In this document: positions 37,941 to 45,687 of the stretch, in pieces | Position numbering within the stretch: the first letter of the stretch is position 1 | How the letters are laid out: every line of letters starts with the position of its first letter | Source of the DNA: Cesiribacter sp964504565 | Lineage (GTDB): Bacteria > Bacteroidota > Bacteroidia > Cytophagales > Cyclobacteriaceae | Length of the DNA stretch: 64,000 nt | Direction of reading: 5' to 3' | NCBI GenBank assembly: GCA_964504565.1 | Contig: CAZDEY010000018.1 | Location: forward strand, 3,588 to 67,587 | Notes under the pieces: model-generated | The model's input: only the letters and a program-made list of their open reading frames with translations | The model's database searches: none | What the model was told of the DNA's origin: nothing | Position numbers and translations under genes: made by a program

Positions 37941-38388
37941 ACTTCTATTAGTAAGTTGTACTCTATCAGCAATGTCTGGTGGATGCGTATATGAACCTCC
38001 AACAGGCATTTTAGCAGTCATTAATGAAAGGAGTGAGTCATATTATATTTACGAAACTTGTGATTCGTTAAGATTTGATATGCCGATAAGATATTACAAT
38101 GAACCACTTCCCACGATGACTGATGCTAATGGTAATCCTATTTCAGTAAGTAAGTATCCATTTTATAGGGCAGATAAAGGTGATACTGTGTTCCTACACG
38201 GTTATGGTAGACCTGATAATAAGAAGTCTTTTTGTGGTGATGGTAAAGTAATACTATATTTTATTAGTGATGACGATATGAAAGAAAAAAATTGGAAAGA
38301 AATAGTTGATTATCAAATTTACGATTATAAGATTACTTTGACAGAAAATGAGCTTGACGAAACACATTGGATTTATAATCTACGTTGA
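37930..38388 (+). CDS. Small lipoprotein-like protein, candidate immunity protein for the RHS toxin
   Basis: 152 residues, starting inside the last codons of the RHS gene (11-nt overlap, so translation is probably coupled). The N-terminus MNYRLLLVSCTLSAMSGGC looks like a short signal with a weak lipobox (SGGC), which would place it in the periplasm attached to a membrane. The rest is polar with no recognised domain (RRYYNEPLP-like strands, FCGDGKVILYF). Position directly after a polymorphic toxin tip, small size and equally AT-rich codons are the usual marks of an immunity gene; there is no direct evidence of that function. Confidence 0.6.
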   Translation: MNYRLLLVSCTLSAMSGGCVYEPPTGILAVINERSESYYIYETCDSLRFDMPIRYYNEPLPTMTDANGNPISVSKYPFYRADKGDTVFLHGYGRPDNKKSFCGDGKVILYFISDDDMKEKNWKEIVDYQIYDYKITLTENELDETHWIYNLR

Positions 38389-38489
38389 TTTTGCTTGTTG
38401 TAAATAATATCGAATTAACCTCCTCAACTTGCGCGCGTTACGATAGCTAAACGCGTGCTCTAGGTTCAACAGAAGCCTATGTATAAATA

Positions 38490-38519
38490 AAAAGCCACCC
38501 CAAAACTGAGGTGGCTTTC
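38490..38519 (-). terminator. Terminator of the sod gene
   Basis: AAAGCCACC (38491-38499) pairs with GGTGGCTTT (38510-38518); on the minus strand a T-rich stretch follows. It lies about 30 bp after the sod stop and may also stop plus-strand transcripts. Confidence 0.75.
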
Positions 38520-38546
38520 TTCCTGCTGCAATACTTTCAGCTATAA

Positions 38547-39155
38547 CTATTTTTTAGCGGCGGCGTAGCGGCTGTTCACTTCGTCCCAGTTTACTACATT
38601 CCACCAGTTGCCTACGTAATCGGGGCGTTTGTTCTGGTACTTTAGGTAGTAGGCGTGTTCCCACACATCTAGGCCTAAAATTGGGGTACCTTTAACTTCG
38701 GCTACGTCCATTAGGGGGTTATCCTGGTTGGGGGTTGAAGTTACGGCTAGTTTGCCGCTGCCGTCTACAATTAACCACGCCCAACCGGAGCCAAAGCGGG
38801 TAGCGGCGGCGTTGCTAAATTCTTCCTTAAACTTATCGAACGAACCGAACTTCTGATTGATAGCCTCTGCTAGGGCACCGCTGGGCTGCCCGCCCTTGTT
38901 AGGGCCCATTACTTTCCAGAACAGGTCGTGGTTGTAGTAGCCGCCGCCGTTGTTACGTACGGCATTATTGCCGCCTACGTTCTTCAGGATTTCCTCAATA
39001 GATTTGCCCTCCATATCGGTACCCTTAATGGCGTCGTTTAGTTTATCGGTATAGCCTTTATGGTGTTTGCCGTGGTGAATCTCCATAGTTTGCTGGTCAA
39101 TACTTGGTTCCAGCGCGTTAGAAGCGTACGGCAGCTTAGGTAATTCAAATGCCAT
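38547..39155 (-). CDS. sodA: Superoxide dismutase, Fe/Mn family
   Basis: Disproportionates superoxide to oxygen and hydrogen peroxide in the cytoplasm. The 202-residue protein has all four metal ligands in family context: the first His in MEIHHGKHHKGY, the second in GGGYYNHDLFW, and Asp and His in LGLDVWEHAYYLKYQN. GGG before YYNH, FGSGWAWL and NQDNPLMD favour the manganese or cambialistic type over strict iron enzymes. No signal peptide. It is monocistronic with a terminator at 38490-38519 and a possible promoter (GTTG-N20-TACCTTGG on the minus strand, 39201-39232). Confidence 0.95.
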   Translation of the reverse strand: MAFELPKLPYASNALEPSIDQQTMEIHHGKHHKGYTDKLNDAIKGTDMEGKSIEEILKNVGGNNAVRNNGGGYYNHDLFWKVMGPNKGGQPSGALAEAINQKFGSFDKFKEEFSNAAATRFGSGWAWLIVDGSGKLAVTSTPNQDNPLMDVAEVKGTPILGLDVWEHAYYLKYQNKRPDYVGNWWNVVNWDEVNSRYAAAKK

Positions 39156-39200
39156 GATGTTAAAAAATATTAATGGTTAAACAAGTAAATTGAATTGCCA

Positions 39201-39232
39201 CCAAGGTACAAAACGAAAGCGTAGCCTTCAAC
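39201..39232 (-). promoter_or_regulatory. Possible promoter of sod
   Basis: On the minus strand GTTG and TACCTTGG are spaced by 20 nt, near to the Bacteroidota consensus with one mismatch in the -7 element. The leader would be about 40 nt. Confidence 0.4.
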
Positions 39233-39299
39233 CCCGGCAGTTACAATACTTAATAAACCGGGGTAGGGGCCTAAAGTTTATAGAGAATGGCTATGGGGT

Positions 39300-39560
39300 G
39301 GTAGATGATAGATATGAGACGTGAGACTTGAGATTTAGACAATGGACTATGGACTTAAGACATAGGATGTAAGACATAGGATTTGAAGTTCTAAATCTAT
39401 ATACCATATACTAAATACCTAATACTTAAAACAAGCAACTAGGCACCAAGCAATTACCTTATATAATACCTAACTACACACCGCGCGGCGGCCGCCCCCG
39501 GCCCCTCTCAAGAGGGGAAAGTTAAATACTAACAACTAGGCACCAAGCACGAGCCACCAG
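39300..39560. repeat. Mosaic of degenerate short repeats and a GC-rich palindrome
   Basis: The spacer between sod and tadA is made of units such as GAGACGTGAGACTTGAGATT, ACATAGGATGTAAGACATAGG, and GGCACCAAGCA with its variants (three copies between 39446 and 39566). Embedded at about 39480-39520 is GCCGCCCCCGGCCCCTCTC followed by AAGAGGGGAAA, whose CCCCTCT/AGAGGGG arms pair. No gene is seen in this roughly 410-bp spacer. Confidence 0.6.
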
Positions 39561-39568
39561 GCACCAAA

Positions 39569-40015
39569 CTATTTCCTCAATTTCTGAAAAAACTCCCGTA
39601 ACATCAGGGCGCTTTCTTCGGCTAAAATACCCGTAGTTACGCTGGTTTTAGGGTGAAGCATAGGTACACCCAATTTATGGAAGCCCCGACGCTCATCGGC
39701 CGCACCCCACACTACCCGGCCTAGTTGCGCCCAGCTAAGGGCTCCGGCGCACATGGGGCAGGGCTCTAGGGTTACAAACAACTCACACTCCTGCAGGTAT
39801 TTTCCGCCCAGGTAATTAGCGGCCGAGGTTATGGCCAGCATTTCGGCGTGGGCGGTTACATCCTGCAGCTTTTCGGTTTGGTTGTAGGCCCTGGCAATAA
39901 TTCTACCCTGGCACACTACTACCGCCCCAACGGGAATTTCTCCTTCTTCCAGTGCGTAGCCGGCCTGCTTCATGGCCTCACGCATATAATATTCATCGGG
40001 GTGAGGCTCCAGCAT
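39569..40015 (-). CDS. tadA: tRNA adenosine(34) deaminase / nucleoside deaminase
   Basis: Deaminates the wobble adenosine of tRNA to inosine. The 148-residue cytidine-deaminase-fold protein has the zinc motifs TAHAEMLAI (His and catalytic Glu) and LEPCPMCAGAL (two Cys ligands), with MREAMKQAGYAL and IPVGAVVV before them and GVPMLHPKTSV after. The length fits TadA. Its ATG shares one base with the stop of the upstream gene (TAATG), so translation of the two is probably coupled. It could alternatively act on free guanine or cytosine. Confidence 0.88.
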   Translation of the reverse strand: MLEPHPDEYYMREAMKQAGYALEEGEIPVGAVVVCQGRIIARAYNQTEKLQDVTAHAEMLAITSAANYLGGKYLQECELFVTLEPCPMCAGALSWAQLGRVVWGAADERRGFHKLGVPMLHPKTSVTTGILAEESALMLREFFQKLRK

Positions 40016-40590
40016 TACAGGTCTTTTTTAAGTTTAATGGAGTGCATAATACGATCGGCCACCGGCTGATAAAGTTGCTGCTGGCCGGCGGGGGCACTAA
40101 AGGTAAATACGGCTACCTTTCCGCCCTTCAGTACGTAGGCTATATAGTTATAGGTTTGCATAGGGGCTAGCTGCCGCACTACATTTTCGCCCTCTTCCTG
40201 CGCTACCGTTCCGCGGTACTCAAATATGGCGATCGGCTGCTTGTTAATTTCTACAATTTCCTCGCGCAGCCAATCAATTTCGGAGTATAAGGTGCTTAGC
40301 GAAGCTTTATAAAAGTCCTTCATGAGGGGTAAATCCTTATCGGCCCAGGGGGTTACCGAAAGGTTTACGCTGAAGTCGGCCTTGCGGTCGGGGGTGGTGT
40401 ACAGGGCCAGTGGCGTTCGGTAGCTTATATATTTTTCGGCCCTATCCTGCTCGCTAACGGGCGTAAACTGGGGTGGCAGTTCAACCTGAATGGCTTCGGT
40501 AATTTCGGTTTTGTTCCATTTTTCCTGAGCCTGAATAGCCAGGCTAAAGATCAGCAAAGTCAGGAGCAAAAACAGCAGTCTGATTTTCAT
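40015..40590 (-). CDS. Exported protein of unknown function upstream of tadA
   Basis: 191 residues with a signal peptide (LLFLLLTLLIFSLAIQAQ). The mature part has no family I can name; it alternates strands and helices (VELPPQFTPVSEQDRA, YNYIAYVLKGGKVAVFTFSA, VADRIMHSIKLKK), reminiscent of PsbP/DcrB-like small periplasmic domains, but that is only a resemblance. It overlaps the tadA start by one base. Confidence 0.7.
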   Translation of the reverse strand: MKIRLLFLLLTLLIFSLAIQAQEKWNKTEITEAIQVELPPQFTPVSEQDRAEKYISYRTPLALYTTPDRKADFSVNLSVTPWADKDLPLMKDFYKASLSTLYSEIDWLREEIVEINKQPIAIFEYRGTVAQEEGENVVRQLAPMQTYNYIAYVLKGGKVAVFTFSAPAGQQQLYQPVADRIMHSIKLKKDL

Positions 40591-40743
40591 AGTACGAAAG
40601 TGGCAATTTATAGGTAGAACAGCAATAATTGGGCCTATGGTATAGCTAAGTAACTTTTTAATAAAAATTATAAAAATTTGGTTTACCTAGGCATAAGGCA
40701 GGGTACTAAGAGCAAATTTTAAACTCTAAAAAATACCTGCTTT

Positions 40744-41949
40744 ATGAAAAAGACCTTTCTTTACCCGTCTAAGCTATGGCTGCTGGTCGCCGGCTTCTCC
40801 GTATTTATCGCTTGTTCCGAAGACCCCGTAGAGGACAACCCTGTACTCCCTCAAGCGCAACAGGGCTACGCCGCCGACGAAGAATTTTATATTGACGAAG
40901 AAACCGCCCAGCAGATTGCCCAACGCCTTAATCTGGATGACCCCTATAATGTAGAGGAGCCAAACAAAGAAAAGCGGGCTATTGGCCAGTTTATGGCCGT
41001 GCCACACAAGGGTCCTGCTTCTTACTACATTGTGAATTACGAAAAGGGCGGTTATGCTGTAATCTCGGCCGATAAGCGTAACGTGCCCATACTGGCCTAT
41101 TCTGAAAAGCACAGCGTAGGTACCGGCGAAGTGCCCGGGGGTATAGTAGATCAATTTGAAGAATACCACGAGTATACCCAACACCTGCGCGATAGCCTAA
41201 AATATGTACCGGAGGAAATAAAGGAAATGTGGTACGGCTTCACTGATAAAAAAGCCTACGAAAAAATGCGGCAGAGCGGTAACCAACGCCTGCTCTACAC
41301 CACCACTGTTGGGCCACTCTTGTCTACCAATTGGGGGCAAGGGTGTGCTTATAATAATTTATTAAGTGCTTGCAGAACAGGCGGTAGCTGCCGGCAAGTA
41401 TGGACGGGTTGTGTAGCCACGGCTACCGCTCAGGTTATGCGTTACCACCAGCAACCGCGCAGATACAATTGGTCGGCAATGCCCTCTTCACGTACTTGGG
41501 ACGACGGTACAACCGACCTAGACCGGGTAATGCGCGATGTAGGCCAAAACATAGGCATGAACTACGGATGCGATGGCTCTGGTGCGTGGCCTAACGATGC
41601 CGCAAATTCGCTACGCAGCGATTTTGGTTACGAATCCGCTAACTATCGCTCTTCATTTTCTTGGAAAGAGTACCGTTCTGAGCTATACTCCCGGTTTCCG
41701 GTTATGTTAGTAGGTTACAACGAGAAAAACGAAAGTTGTTTTCTATGGTGGTGCAGCACTTCCTACTCTGGCGGTCACGCTTGGGTAGGCGATGGCTACC
41801 GCTACCGCCGCTATAGTTCGGGCAACGAGTATCGCTACGCTCATATGAACTGGGGTTGGGATGGCAGCAGCAATGGCTGGTACTACCTGACCGGAAGCTG
41901 GAATAGTTTCAAGTACAAAAAACAAATGGTCACCGACATACGGCCCTAG
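40744..41949 (+). CDS. C10 family cysteine peptidase (streptopain-like) lipoprotein
   Basis: A 401-residue pre-pro-enzyme. The N-terminus WLLVAGFSVFIACSED is a lipoprotein signal. A propeptide of the Spi type follows (YYIVNYEKGGYAVISADKR). The catalytic domain contains GCVATATAQVMRYH with the nucleophilic Cys at its start, GHAWVGDGY with the catalytic His, and HMNWGWDGSSNGWYY near the C-terminus; these are the C10 signatures. Related enzymes include streptopain and interpain. It would degrade extracellular protein from the cell surface. It stands alone with a terminator behind it. Confidence 0.92.
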   Translation: MKKTFLYPSKLWLLVAGFSVFIACSEDPVEDNPVLPQAQQGYAADEEFYIDEETAQQIAQRLNLDDPYNVEEPNKEKRAIGQFMAVPHKGPASYYIVNYEKGGYAVISADKRNVPILAYSEKHSVGTGEVPGGIVDQFEEYHEYTQHLRDSLKYVPEEIKEMWYGFTDKKAYEKMRQSGNQRLLYTTTVGPLLSTNWGQGCAYNNLLSACRTGGSCRQVWTGCVATATAQVMRYHQQPRRYNWSAMPSSRTWDDGTTDLDRVMRDVGQNIGMNYGCDGSGAWPNDAANSLRSDFGYESANYRSSFSWKEYRSELYSRFPVMLVGYNEKNESCFLWWCSTSYSGGHAWVGDGYRYRRYSSGNEYRYAHMNWGWDGSSNGWYYLTGSWNSFKYKKQMVTDIRP

Positions 41950-41977
41950 AGAAAATAATTTCCTTCTTACCAAAAAG

Positions 41978-42008
41978 GCGAAGTCTGCTATAGGCTTCGC
42001 TTTTTTTA
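41978..42008 (+). terminator. Terminator after the C10 peptidase gene
   Basis: GCGAAG (41978-41983) pairs with CTTCGC (41995-42000) and is followed by seven T. Confidence 0.65.
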
Positions 42009-42031
42009 TTTAGAAGGCTTTACAAAAACTG

Positions 42032-42040
42032 TATATTTGC
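42032..42040 (+). promoter_or_regulatory. -7 promoter element of aspS
   Basis: TATATTTGC matches TAnnTTTG exactly. The -33 region (TTTAG about 19 nt upstream) is weak. The predicted leader of about 75 nt holds a hairpin (ATCCTGAA at 42063-42070 with TTCAGGAT at 42076-42083) and an 8-bp tandem repeat next to the start codon. Confidence 0.55.
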
Positions 42041-42086
42041 GGTCTATTGTAGACTTTAGCAGATCCTGAAACAAGTTCAGGATGAC

Positions 42087-42118
42087 TTCACTAATTCACT
42101 CATTCAGTCCTTCAGTAT
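42087..42118 (+). repeat. 8-bp tandem repeat abutting the aspS start codon
   Basis: Four 8-bp units, TTCACTAA, TTCACTCA, TTCAGTCC and TTCAGTAT, end exactly before the ATG. A related array occurs in inverted orientation at 57827-57866. Confidence 0.75.
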
Positions 42119-43057
42119 ATGTTCCGTACCCATACCTGTGGCGAGCTTCGCCTTCAAGACCAAGGAAAAACCGTAACCGTAGCCGGCTGGGCCCAAACCG
42201 TTCGTAATAAAGGTGCGGTGCTCTGGATTGACGTGCGCGATCGCTACGGCCTTATTCAGTTGGTATTTGAAGAAGGTATTACCGACCTCAACTTGCTGGA
42301 ACAGGCTGCGGAGGTAGGCCGCGAGTTTGTGGTACAGGCCACCGGCGAGGTAATTGAGCGCTACAACAAAAACCCCAATATGCCTACCGGCGATATTGAG
42401 ATTAGGGTGACCGAACTAAAGGTGCTAAACAAAGCCAAAACCCCGCCCTTCCTGATTGAGGACGAGACCGACGGTGGCGACGAGCTGCGCATGAAGTACC
42501 GCTACCTGGATTTGCGCCGCCGCCCCGTGCGCGAAAATATGCTGCTGCGCCATAAAGTAGCCCAGGCCACGCGCAACTACCTGAGCGGCCAAAATTTTAT
42601 GGAGGTAGAAACGCCGGTGCTAATTAAGAGTACGCCCGAGGGTGCCCGCGACTTTGTAGTGCCCAGCCGTATGAATCCCGGCGAGTTTTACGCCCTGCCG
42701 CAGAGCCCCCAAACCTTTAAGCAATTGCTCATGGTAAGCGGTTTCGATCGCTACTTTCAGATTGTAAAATGCTTCCGCGACGAAGATTTGCGCGCCGACC
42801 GCCAGCCCGAGTTTACCCAAATAGACTGCGAAATGGCCTTTGTAGAGCAGGAAGATATTTTGAATACGTTCGAAGGCCTAATAAAGCACCTGTTTAAAGC
42901 GGTAAAAGGTATTGAACTAGGCAACTTTCCGCGCATGACTTACGACGAAGCCATGCAGCGCTACGGCTCCGATAAGCCCGATATCCGCTTCGGAATGGAG
43001 TTCGCCAACCTAAACGCCGTTACCCAGAATAAAGGCTTTAAAATATTCAGCCTATAA
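42119..43057 (+). CDS. aspS: Aspartyl-tRNA synthetase, N-terminal part (frame broken by insertion)
   Basis: Charges tRNA-Asp with aspartate. This part holds the OB-fold anticodon-binding domain (CGELRLQDQGKTVTVAGWAQ split as GELRLQDQGKTV and VAGWAQTVRNKG) and class II motifs 1 and 2 (FMEVETPVLIKSTPEGARDF as EVETPVLIKSTPEG, and CFRDEDLRADRQPEFTQID as FRDEDLRADRQPEFTQ). The reading frame runs normally to NKGFKIF and then stops after SL, because 43 extra bases follow. Without them KGFKIF would join DEAELVVAIAVPGAAEY in the downstream frame. Confidence 0.92.
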   Translation: MFRTHTCGELRLQDQGKTVTVAGWAQTVRNKGAVLWIDVRDRYGLIQLVFEEGITDLNLLEQAAEVGREFVVQATGEVIERYNKNPNMPTGDIEIRVTELKVLNKAKTPPFLIEDETDGGDELRMKYRYLDLRRRPVRENMLLRHKVAQATRNYLSGQNFMEVETPVLIKSTPEGARDFVVPSRMNPGEFYALPQSPQTFKQLLMVSGFDRYFQIVKCFRDEDLRADRQPEFTQIDCEMAFVEQEDILNTFEGLIKHLFKAVKGIELGNFPRMTYDEAMQRYGSDKPDIRFGMEFANLNAVTQNKGFKIFSL

Positions 43058-43090
43058 CACAATTATTAAAGCAATTATCTTTAAAATATT
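43048..43090 (+). other. 43-bp insertion in aspS flanked by 12-bp direct repeats
   Basis: CTTTAAAATATT occurs at 43036-43047 and again at 43079-43090. The 31 bases between them, together with one repeat copy, are absent from any normal aspS. Removing 43 bp restores one continuous frame. 43 is not a multiple of three, so the insertion shifts the frame and brings a TAA at about 43054. Confidence 0.8.
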
Positions 43091-43103
43091 TGATGAAGCT
43101 GAA

Positions 43104-43916
43104 TTGGTGGTAGCTATAGCGGTGCCCGGTGCGGCAGAGTATACCCGCAAGCAACTGGATGCCCTGCAGGATTTTGTAAAACGTCCGCAACTGGGCATGA
43201 AGGGTATGGTATGGGTAAAGTACAACGCGGATGGTACCCTAAAAAGTACCGTAGATAAATTTTATAGCGAGGCCGATCTGAAAGCTTGGGCGGAGGCTAG
43301 CGGCGCCCAAGCCGGCGATCTGATCCTGGTACTGAGCGGCCCAACCGACCAAACCCGCAAGGCCATGAGCGAGCTGCGCCTGCACCTGGGCAACGAACTG
43401 GGCCTGCGCCAAAACGACCAATTTGCCCCGCTGTGGGTACTGGATTTTCCGCTGCTGGAGTGGGACGAGGAGACCGGCCGTTACCACGCTATGCACCACC
43501 CCTTTACCTCGCCCAAGCCCGCCGACATGGATAAGCTGGAGAGCGGCCCGGGGGCCGTGCGCGCCAACGCCTACGATTTGGCCATGAACGGCGTAGAAAT
43601 TGGCGGCGGTTCCATTCGTATTCACGACCGGGCTACGCAGGCGCGCATGTTTAAGTTGCTGGGTTTCAGCGAGGAAGAAGCCAAGGCCCAGTTCGGTTTC
43701 CTGATGGATGCCTTTGAGTACGGCGCTCCCCCGCACGGCGGTATTGCCTTCGGCTTCGATAGGCTCTGCTCGCTAATGGGCGGTCAGCAGAGCATCCGCG
43801 ACTTTATTGCCTTCCCCAAAAACAACGCCGGCCGCGACGTTATGATTGACTCACCCAGCCCTATTTCGGAAGAGCAGTTGAGGGAATTGGAACTGGCGGT
43901 GAAGCGGAGTAATTAA
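43104..43916 (+). CDS. aspS: Aspartyl-tRNA synthetase, C-terminal part
   Basis: Continuation of aspS in another frame; the homologous frame begins at about 43080 (FKIFDEAE), while the first possible start is a TTG at 43104. It contains the bacterial GAD insertion domain (AEYTRKQLDAL, KGMVWVKYN, LILVLSGP), the region LWVLDFPLLEWDEE, HHPFTSPK, IGGGSIRIHDR and class II motif 3 in GGIAFGFDRLCSLMGG. The C-terminus is intact. If the insertion is real, the two halves would have to assemble as separate chains or the gene would be dead, which is unlikely for an essential single-copy enzyme. Confidence 0.9.
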   Translation: MVVAIAVPGAAEYTRKQLDALQDFVKRPQLGMKGMVWVKYNADGTLKSTVDKFYSEADLKAWAEASGAQAGDLILVLSGPTDQTRKAMSELRLHLGNELGLRQNDQFAPLWVLDFPLLEWDEETGRYHAMHHPFTSPKPADMDKLESGPGAVRANAYDLAMNGVEIGGGSIRIHDRATQARMFKLLGFSEEEAKAQFGFLMDAFEYGAPPHGGIAFGFDRLCSLMGGQQSIRDFIAFPKNNAGRDVMIDSPSPISEEQLRELELAVKRSN

Positions 43917-43935
43917 GGGTATGCTAGTCATTGAG

Positions 43936-43967
43936 AAAGCCTGCTAATTGAGATTAGCAGGCTTTTT
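43936..43967 (+). terminator. Intrinsic terminator after aspS
   Basis: AAAGCCTGCTAAT (43936-43948) pairs perfectly with ATTAGCAGGCTTT (43953-43965), loop TGAG, followed by T. Confidence 0.85.
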
Positions 43968-44073
43968 CTATTAATATTTTATAATTATTAAAAAGACTTT
44001 ATTTTATAAATGTCTAGGAGGAAAATGGTTTCACCGTGTTATATAGATCATTTATGGTTTAATTCAATTTATG

Positions 44074-44649
44074 TTAATTTAAGTTCTTCATCTTTAACGT
44101 AATATCTCCAATATTATAAGTGTACACCGAAGCTGGCAGAAAAGAAAGTACCAACTCTTTAACATTCTTAGCGCCCAGCTGATCTATAGAAGTCACTAAA
44201 GCAGTTTGAAAATAATTCGTTTTACAGAATTGGATTAAGCTTTTTAAGTCTTGAGGTTTTTCAAAATAACGGTTACTCCACTTGATTTCCACCCCCCAGA
44301 CAGGTTTATATTTTTTGTCATCTACTAAAACCAAATCTACCTCTCCTTCTTTTCTTCCTTCTTTCCAGCGGGCGTAAGTTAGGTCTAATTTCTCACGATG
44401 CATCCACTGTGACAATATCGCAGTTTCTACCATATTCCCCATTTCCTGATCTGTTTCCGATATTGGAGAAAATAATGCAGTTCTTAAGGATGGATTAGTT
44501 AAATATACTTTAAAGCTTGTTACTCTTTTTAAACGTTTTGCGTTAATATCTACTTTATTAAGAACTTTTATAAGGAATGCTGCTTCTAGATATTCTAAGT
44601 ATTTTTTAAGGGTATCTTTCTGGATACCACTTTCTTGCCATAGTTTCAT
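44074..44649 (-). CDS. DUF4143-type C-terminal part of an AAA ATPase (frame broken)
   Basis: 191 codons in a frame different from the upstream ATPase part. LWQESGIQKDTLKKYLEYLEAAFLI is the winged-helix and linker that normally follows the ATPase core (shown here as SGIQKDTLKKYLEYLE). YLTNPSLRTALF, GNMVETAILSQW and the nuclease-like VDLVLVD plus VEIKWSNR form the DUF4143 domain of archaeal-type ATPases. The putative start at 44649 overlaps the previous part by 44 nt. The two pieces look like one gene split by a one- or two-base slip near the A4 run at 44653-44656. Confidence 0.75.
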   Translation of the reverse strand: MKLWQESGIQKDTLKKYLEYLEAAFLIKVLNKVDINAKRLKRVTSFKVYLTNPSLRTALFSPISETDQEMGNMVETAILSQWMHREKLDLTYARWKEGRKEGEVDLVLVDDKKYKPVWGVEIKWSNRYFEKPQDLKSLIQFCKTNYFQTALVTSIDQLGAKNVKELVLSFLPASVYTYNIGDITLKMKNLN

Positions 44650-45520
44650 AGGAAAATTCGTTTCCTGTATTGTAAGCGATGTAAGTGAAAAATCGATTCA
44701 ATTCTTGAACATCCTTTATGCCATACAAACTTGGTAAATCCCTTAATAATACTTTGTCTACAATATCGTTCTTTACGTACCTACCCATGTCGCTTTGTAT
44801 CACTTCGTTTAGAACTACCTCAGGATACCCGCCAAAATTTAAATAATGAATAAATTCTTTATTTAATGCTTTAATATTATTTGTTAAACAATATGGAATA
44901 GATTTATTACCATATTCAATGCTGCCTTCATATATCAAATGCTTCATTCCCTTTAAATGAATATATTCCTGAAATGTTAGAGGAGGTAACATAAAGTCGG
45001 TAAACCTACCAGCTCCACTTTCGGTGCTATGCCATTTAAGTGCTGCAGCGGCCGATCCAGAAACAATAAATTTTGTGTCAGGATAAGAGTCTACTAACAC
45101 TTTAAGATGTCTTTCCCAATCTTTTAAGTACTGTATCTCATCGAAAAATACGTAGCAACCTTTTAAATGAGTTAGATTTAGTGACTCTTTACATAAATCT
45201 AATATATCTTCTAAGCCTAGATGAACATAAATTGGGTTATCTATACCAATAAAAAATATCTGCTGAGGGTTATTTCCTTCTTTAATTAAACTGTCAATAC
45301 TATGAAATAACATTACTGTTTTTCCTACTCGTCTGGGGCCCATCAATACTATAGCTCTTCGGACACTTTTCCCTTTTACATAAGGGTAAAACAAATCAAA
45401 ATATAACCTTTTAGCCATATTGTTATAAGTGTCATGAACTTTTTTGGTGATCCACCAAGGATTTTCATAGTGCAATCGCTCAATGATTTTCTTCGTCGGA
45501 ATAAGATTTGTATGGCTCAC
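44606..45520 (-). CDS. AAA ATPase (archaeal-type, DUF4143 partner), N-terminal part
   Basis: 304 codons. Walker A is VLMGPRRVGKTVML, Walker B is CYVFFDEIQYL, and sensor-1-like KFIVSGSAAAAL follows; the remaining part (PPLTFQEYIHLKG, HYLNFGGYPEVVLNE, DLPSLYGIKDVQELNRFF) is typical of the ATPases paired with a C-terminal DUF4143 domain. The protein ends abnormally in MARKWYPERYP after ETGNEFSYET-like sequence, where homologues continue into the winged helix. The role of this family is poorly defined; many are accessory and mobile. AT-rich codons relative to aspS support recent acquisition. Confidence 0.8.
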   Translation of the reverse strand: MSHTNLIPTKKIIERLHYENPWWITKKVHDTYNNMAKRLYFDLFYPYVKGKSVRRAIVLMGPRRVGKTVMLFHSIDSLIKEGNNPQQIFFIGIDNPIYVHLGLEDILDLCKESLNLTHLKGCYVFFDEIQYLKDWERHLKVLVDSYPDTKFIVSGSAAAALKWHSTESGAGRFTDFMLPPLTFQEYIHLKGMKHLIYEGSIEYGNKSIPYCLTNNIKALNKEFIHYLNFGGYPEVVLNEVIQSDMGRYVKNDIVDKVLLRDLPSLYGIKDVQELNRFFTYIAYNTGNEFSYETMARKWYPERYP

Positions 45521-45687
45521 AAAATTATTTATTTGTTCTAATATAGTAAAAATAAGCAGATATTAATCTGCCTAAGTATACATTTTAAATGTCTTAAATA
45601 CTCACAAAATCATTTTTAAATAGGATTTTGGATTTTTTTGATTGCTCATCCAACTAAACACCCCACCCCCGTACTGGTTCACTTCCT

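Noticed and set aside
42040..42118. T-box or amino-acid riboswitch in the aspS leader
   Set aside because: The leader is only about 75 nt, lacks a T-box sequence and terminator alternative, and T-boxes are not expected in this phylum.
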